DNA of 7,717 bases, taken from positions 1 to 7,717 of the forward strand of contig LUSA01000011.1 in NCBI GenBank assembly GCA_001629235.1, given 5' to 3'. Shown here piece after piece: positions 6,084-7,717 of the stretch. The number at the start of each line of letters is the position of its first letter. Within the stretch, counting starts at the first letter, position 1. The position numbers and the translations under genes were made by a program. Under the pieces are notes generated by a model. That model saw nothing but the letters and a program-made list of their open reading frames with translations. It was not told where the DNA came from and did not search any database. Origin of the DNA: Marine group II euryarchaeote REDSEA-S43_B8 (lineage in GTDB: Archaea; Thermoplasmatota; Poseidoniia; Poseidoniales; Thalassarchaeaceae).

Positions 6084-6521
6084 ATGGGACACGACTGGTA
6101 TCTAGTTAGGTGTAAGTGCGGTCATTCCTTCGGACATAGAAAGGGGACTAAAGCAAAATGTACAATATGCGGCTCTAATGAAGTGACTAATGTCCAACAG
6201 TTCTCAGATTCAAGATCCCTGGCAAATGCCGTTTCTGATGCAAATCTTCCGAAAGAACTAGCAAAAGAACTGTCATCAAGACTCGAATCCAAGTCTGCTA
6301 TTGAAGAAAACAGACAGCAAGGTCCCGTTAGCATTAGGGAAAGGGTCAGGGGCACATTGCGTAGTGCGACCGATGACCAGGGAGTTTTACGAATAAGCGC
6401 CATTAGAAGAGAATTAGACAGCGCTGGTCTCGATGCGGAATCATGGGAATCCATCATTGGAGGCGCAGAACTGGAGGGAATCTTAGTTAGATGCAGTAAT
6501 GACTCATGGAGATGGGTCTAG
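6084..6521 (+). CDS. Zinc-ribbon protein with probable C-terminal winged helix (DUF1922/DUF5817-like)
   Basis: A 145-residue protein in three parts. Residues 5-35 form a small zinc ribbon: VRCKCGHSF supplies C10 and C12, and KCTICG supplies C26 and C29. The following TNVQQFSDS and the overall pattern recall the archaeal DUF1922/DUF5817 ribbons, with a YLVRC-type start and a basic stretch before the second cysteine pair. Residues about 40-78 are helical and charged, possibly a linker. Residues about 84-145 look like a winged helix: helix IRERVRGTLR, helix ISAIRRELDSAG, helix SWESIIGGAELEG, then a wing ending in DSWRWV. This suggests a nucleic-acid-binding or transcription-related protein, but that is inference. 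The ATG at 6084 places the ribbon at the very N-terminus, as expected. The tRNA-Pro gene begins 38 nt downstream on the same strand, so the two may share a transcript. Confidence 0.8.
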   Translation: MGHDWYLVRCKCGHSFGHRKGTKAKCTICGSNEVTNVQQFSDSRSLANAVSDANLPKELAKELSSRLESKSAIEENRQQGPVSIRERVRGTLRSATDDQGVLRISAIRRELDSAGLDAESWESIIGGAELEGILVRCSNDSWRWV

Positions 6522-6559
6522 CAAAGTTCATGACCACAACTTGTGCGCTTTGAGCCAAG

Positions 6560-6637
6560 GGGCCTGTGGGTTAGTCTGGTCTATGCTTGTTGCTTTGGGA
6601 GCAATAGACCCTGGTTCGAATCCAGGCAGGCCCACCA
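6560..6637 (+). tRNA. tRNA-Pro (anticodon TGG), CCA encoded
   Basis: The sequence folds as a tRNA. The acceptor stem GGGCCTG (6560-6566) pairs fully with CAGGCCC (6627-6633), the discriminator is A6634, and CCA is encoded at 6635-6637. The T arm is CCTGG-TTCGAAT-CCAGG (five pairs, canonical loop). The anticodon arm is GTTGC-TTTGGGA-GCAAT, with one G-U pair, which puts TGG at positions 34-36 and so reads proline codons. The D arm GGTT...TGCT keeps the AG and GG landmarks but is weak: two of four pairs are G-U and the inner one is a mismatch. The variable loop is four nt. There is no intron. The mature boundary before CCA is 6634. Confidence 0.95.
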
Positions 6638-6669
6638 CTCGAATATTTCTAATTCAGGCTGTAGTGAAA

Positions 6670-7437
6670 CTATTGCAAATGCGTATTTATCGCGTCAATA
6701 TCGAATTCTGAAACTGCTACTCTAATTGCTTCTTCTTTGGCGAACCATCTGGCTTCTTCTATCTCATCATCCTTGGGTGATATTTTTTGTCCTTGCAAGT
6801 CATCCTCACACTTGTAAGTGAATGAAACCCAATTTATCCCTTCATCATTGAAGATTTTTGATTGGATGATTGCTCCTTCGGGATGTTTAATTTTTGCTTT
6901 CTTGTTCAGTGGATCTGGTATGTCAATCACCACGCCTAGCTCTTCAAGGGCTTCTCTTACAGCCGCTTCACGGGGGTGTTCCCCATAGTCGACGAATCCC
7001 CCAGGCAGTGTCCAGCAACCTGTGAAGAATCCTCTCGAAACCTTGGCCAACAGGACCTCATCTCTGGAATTGGTAATGACAACCTTGCTAACAACCCTGT
7101 GTATTGACCTGTAGACTGACTCCCTTGCAACTGGATCTACAGCGTTGTCGCTGATTACAGAGTCCTTCCAGGCCCAGTTCTCAGGCCATGGGATTTCAGG
7201 CATTCCGTATACTACAACGGAGTCTACCCCTCCTAACCTAATTCTGTTAACTCTTCTTTCATTCCAAGTAATCCCCATTGATTCTGCTTCATCTATCGTG
7301 GGAAGTCTTATTGTTTCAGAACTATCGAATTTTATCCTACCCATTTGTGGGATCCTTGGGCCATTCCCATTATTATCAACGAGGAGAATTTTTCCATCAT
7401 TTTCTAGATGGATATATTCTTTCGTCAATGGTTTCAA
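6670..7437 (-). CDS. Nudix hydrolase with unassigned N-terminal domain
   Basis: Nudix enzymes hydrolyse nucleoside diphosphates linked to another moiety (sugar nucleotides, NADH, ADP-ribose, oxidised dNTPs). The complete Nudix box lies at residues 147-169, with G147, E153, R161, E162, E165, E166, L167 and G168 fitting Gx5Ex7REUxEExGU; the preceding GCWTLPGGF and the later EIEEARWF are also typical. The Nudix fold starts near residue 115 (VSKVVITN). The first 110 or so residues form an extra domain I cannot assign. It lacks the cysteines of a NudC-type zinc ribbon, so that family is unlikely and the substrate is unknown. Codon 1 here is TTG (7437-7435), preceded directly by AGAGG; a second in-frame TTG at 7428 has better SD spacing and is a strong alternative start. 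It follows the dehydrogenase gene by 10 nt, so the two are probably one operon. Confidence 0.9.
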   Translation of the reverse strand: MKPLTKEYIHLENDGKILLVDNNGNGPRIPQMGRIKFDSSETIRLPTIDEAESMGITWNERRVNRIRLGGVDSVVVYGMPEIPWPENWAWKDSVISDNAVDPVARESVYRSIHRVVSKVVITNSRDEVLLAKVSRGFFTGCWTLPGGFVDYGEHPREAAVREALEELGVVIDIPDPLNKKAKIKHPEGAIIQSKIFNDEGINWVSFTYKCEDDLQGQKISPKDDEIEEARWFAKEEAIRVAVSEFDIDAINTHLQ

Positions 7438-7442
7438 CCTCT
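7438..7442 (-). promoter_or_regulatory. Shine-Dalgarno site deciding the Nudix start
   Basis: On the minus strand AGAGG runs straight into the first TTG (7437). A ribosome bound here would be placed better for the in-frame TTG at 7428-7426, nine nt after the core. The two starts differ by three residues. Confidence 0.4.
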
Positions 7443-7447
7443 TAATT

Positions 7448-7717
7448 TCAGTATCCCAGGATTTCAGAAAGCTGTTCTTTGTAGAAGGAACCGGAACCCT
7501 GTAGACTATCCAATTCCTTCTCAGCTAGTTCGAGCTCTATGATCCTCTCTACTCCATTTCTACCAAGAACTACTGGTACTCCAATGTATATGTCATCCAT
7601 TCCATATTCTCCCGAAAGGTAAGTGCTACATGGAAGAACCCTTTTCCTATCTTCGAGAATTGCTTCTGCCATTATTGCAGCCGCGCTTCCCGGAGCGTAG
7701 AATGCACTGCCCTTCTC
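7448..7717 (-). CDS. mdh: Malate/lactate dehydrogenase, C-terminal part
   Basis: Partial gene: only the last 89 codons plus the TGA stop are inside the window, and the start lies beyond the right edge. The visible part begins KGSAFYAPGSAAA, continues with the helix AEAILEDRKRVLPCSTYL, then GEYGMDDIYIGVPVVLGRNGVERIIELEL and a short helical tail. This is the C-terminal substrate-binding domain of the LDH/MDH superfamily, and the RVLPCS...GVPVVLGRNGVE wording is closest to NAD-dependent malate dehydrogenase of the prokaryotic 'LDH-like' type, which interconverts malate and oxaloacetate in the citric acid cycle. The residues that separate malate from lactate specificity, and the catalytic His/Asp pair, lie in the missing part, so the choice of MDH over LDH is inference. 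The Nudix gene follows 10 nt downstream on the same strand. Confidence 0.9.
   Translation of the reverse strand, partial: EKGSAFYAPGSAAAIMAEAILEDRKRVLPCSTYLSGEYGMDDIYIGVPVVLGRNGVERIIELELAEKELDSLQGSGSFYKEQLSEILGY

Noticed and set aside
6058..6105. Short upstream frame (ATG 6058, 15 codons) overlapping the start of the zinc-ribbon gene.
   Set aside because: Very short, with GGTG directly abutting its ATG, which is too close for an SD. It could be an upstream regulatory frame, but nothing else supports that.
6600..6670. The tRNA gene as an integration (att) site.
   Set aside because: No integrase, no repeat of the tRNA 3' end elsewhere in the window, and flanking genes look like normal chromosome.
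6499..6725. Two plus-strand open frames across the tRNA-Pro gene.
   Set aside because: They run through a well-formed tRNA and have no protein-like features.

Overview
The window is ordinary archaeal chromosome. The gene content points to a euryarchaeon close to the Thermoplasmata/Poseidoniales (marine group II or III) branch. It holds an archaeal 20S proteasome beta subunit, the KH/metallo-beta-lactamase/beta-CASP termination factor FttA (aCPSF1), an archaeal-type tryptophanyl-tRNA synthetase, a single-domain ZPR1 zinc-finger protein and a SepF-like cell-division protein. Base composition is balanced and even, genes are packed tightly, and Shine-Dalgarno (SD) sites are visible at only some starts. 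The taxonomic call is inference from protein resemblance, not from a marker search.

Layout from left to right: the 5' part of a saccharopine-dehydrogenase-like oxidoreductase (minus, runs off the left edge); trpS (plus); zpr1 and sepF as a two-gene minus-strand operon (sepF first, 3-nt gap) whose end overlaps the end of trpS by 4 nt; a 151-nt divergent promoter region; psmB followed by fttA (plus, 43-nt gap); a small two-helix membrane protein with an acidic tail (minus) whose stop codon directly abuts the fttA stop; a zinc-ribbon protein with a probable C-terminal winged helix (plus); tRNA-Pro(TGG) with an encoded CCA (plus); and a Nudix hydrolase with an unassigned N-terminal domain (minus), downstream of the 3' part of a malate/lactate dehydrogenase gene with a 10-nt gap.

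Most of the genes are core information-processing or housekeeping genes: tRNA charging, transcription termination, protein turnover, cell division, and central carbon metabolism. They do not form one pathway. The meaningful pairings are sepF-zpr1, psmB-fttA and mdh-nudix. I see no mobile element, CRISPR array, toxin-antitoxin pair, phage gene or sizeable repeat, and no gene-free stretch longer than about 150 nt. I found no convincing previously undescribed multi-gene system. The points worth a second look are protein-level: SepF without a visible membrane-targeting helix, a roughly 90-residue insertion in TrpRS, an unassigned domain fused to Nudix, an uncharacterised zinc-ribbon/winged-helix protein, and convergent genes with no room for separate terminators.
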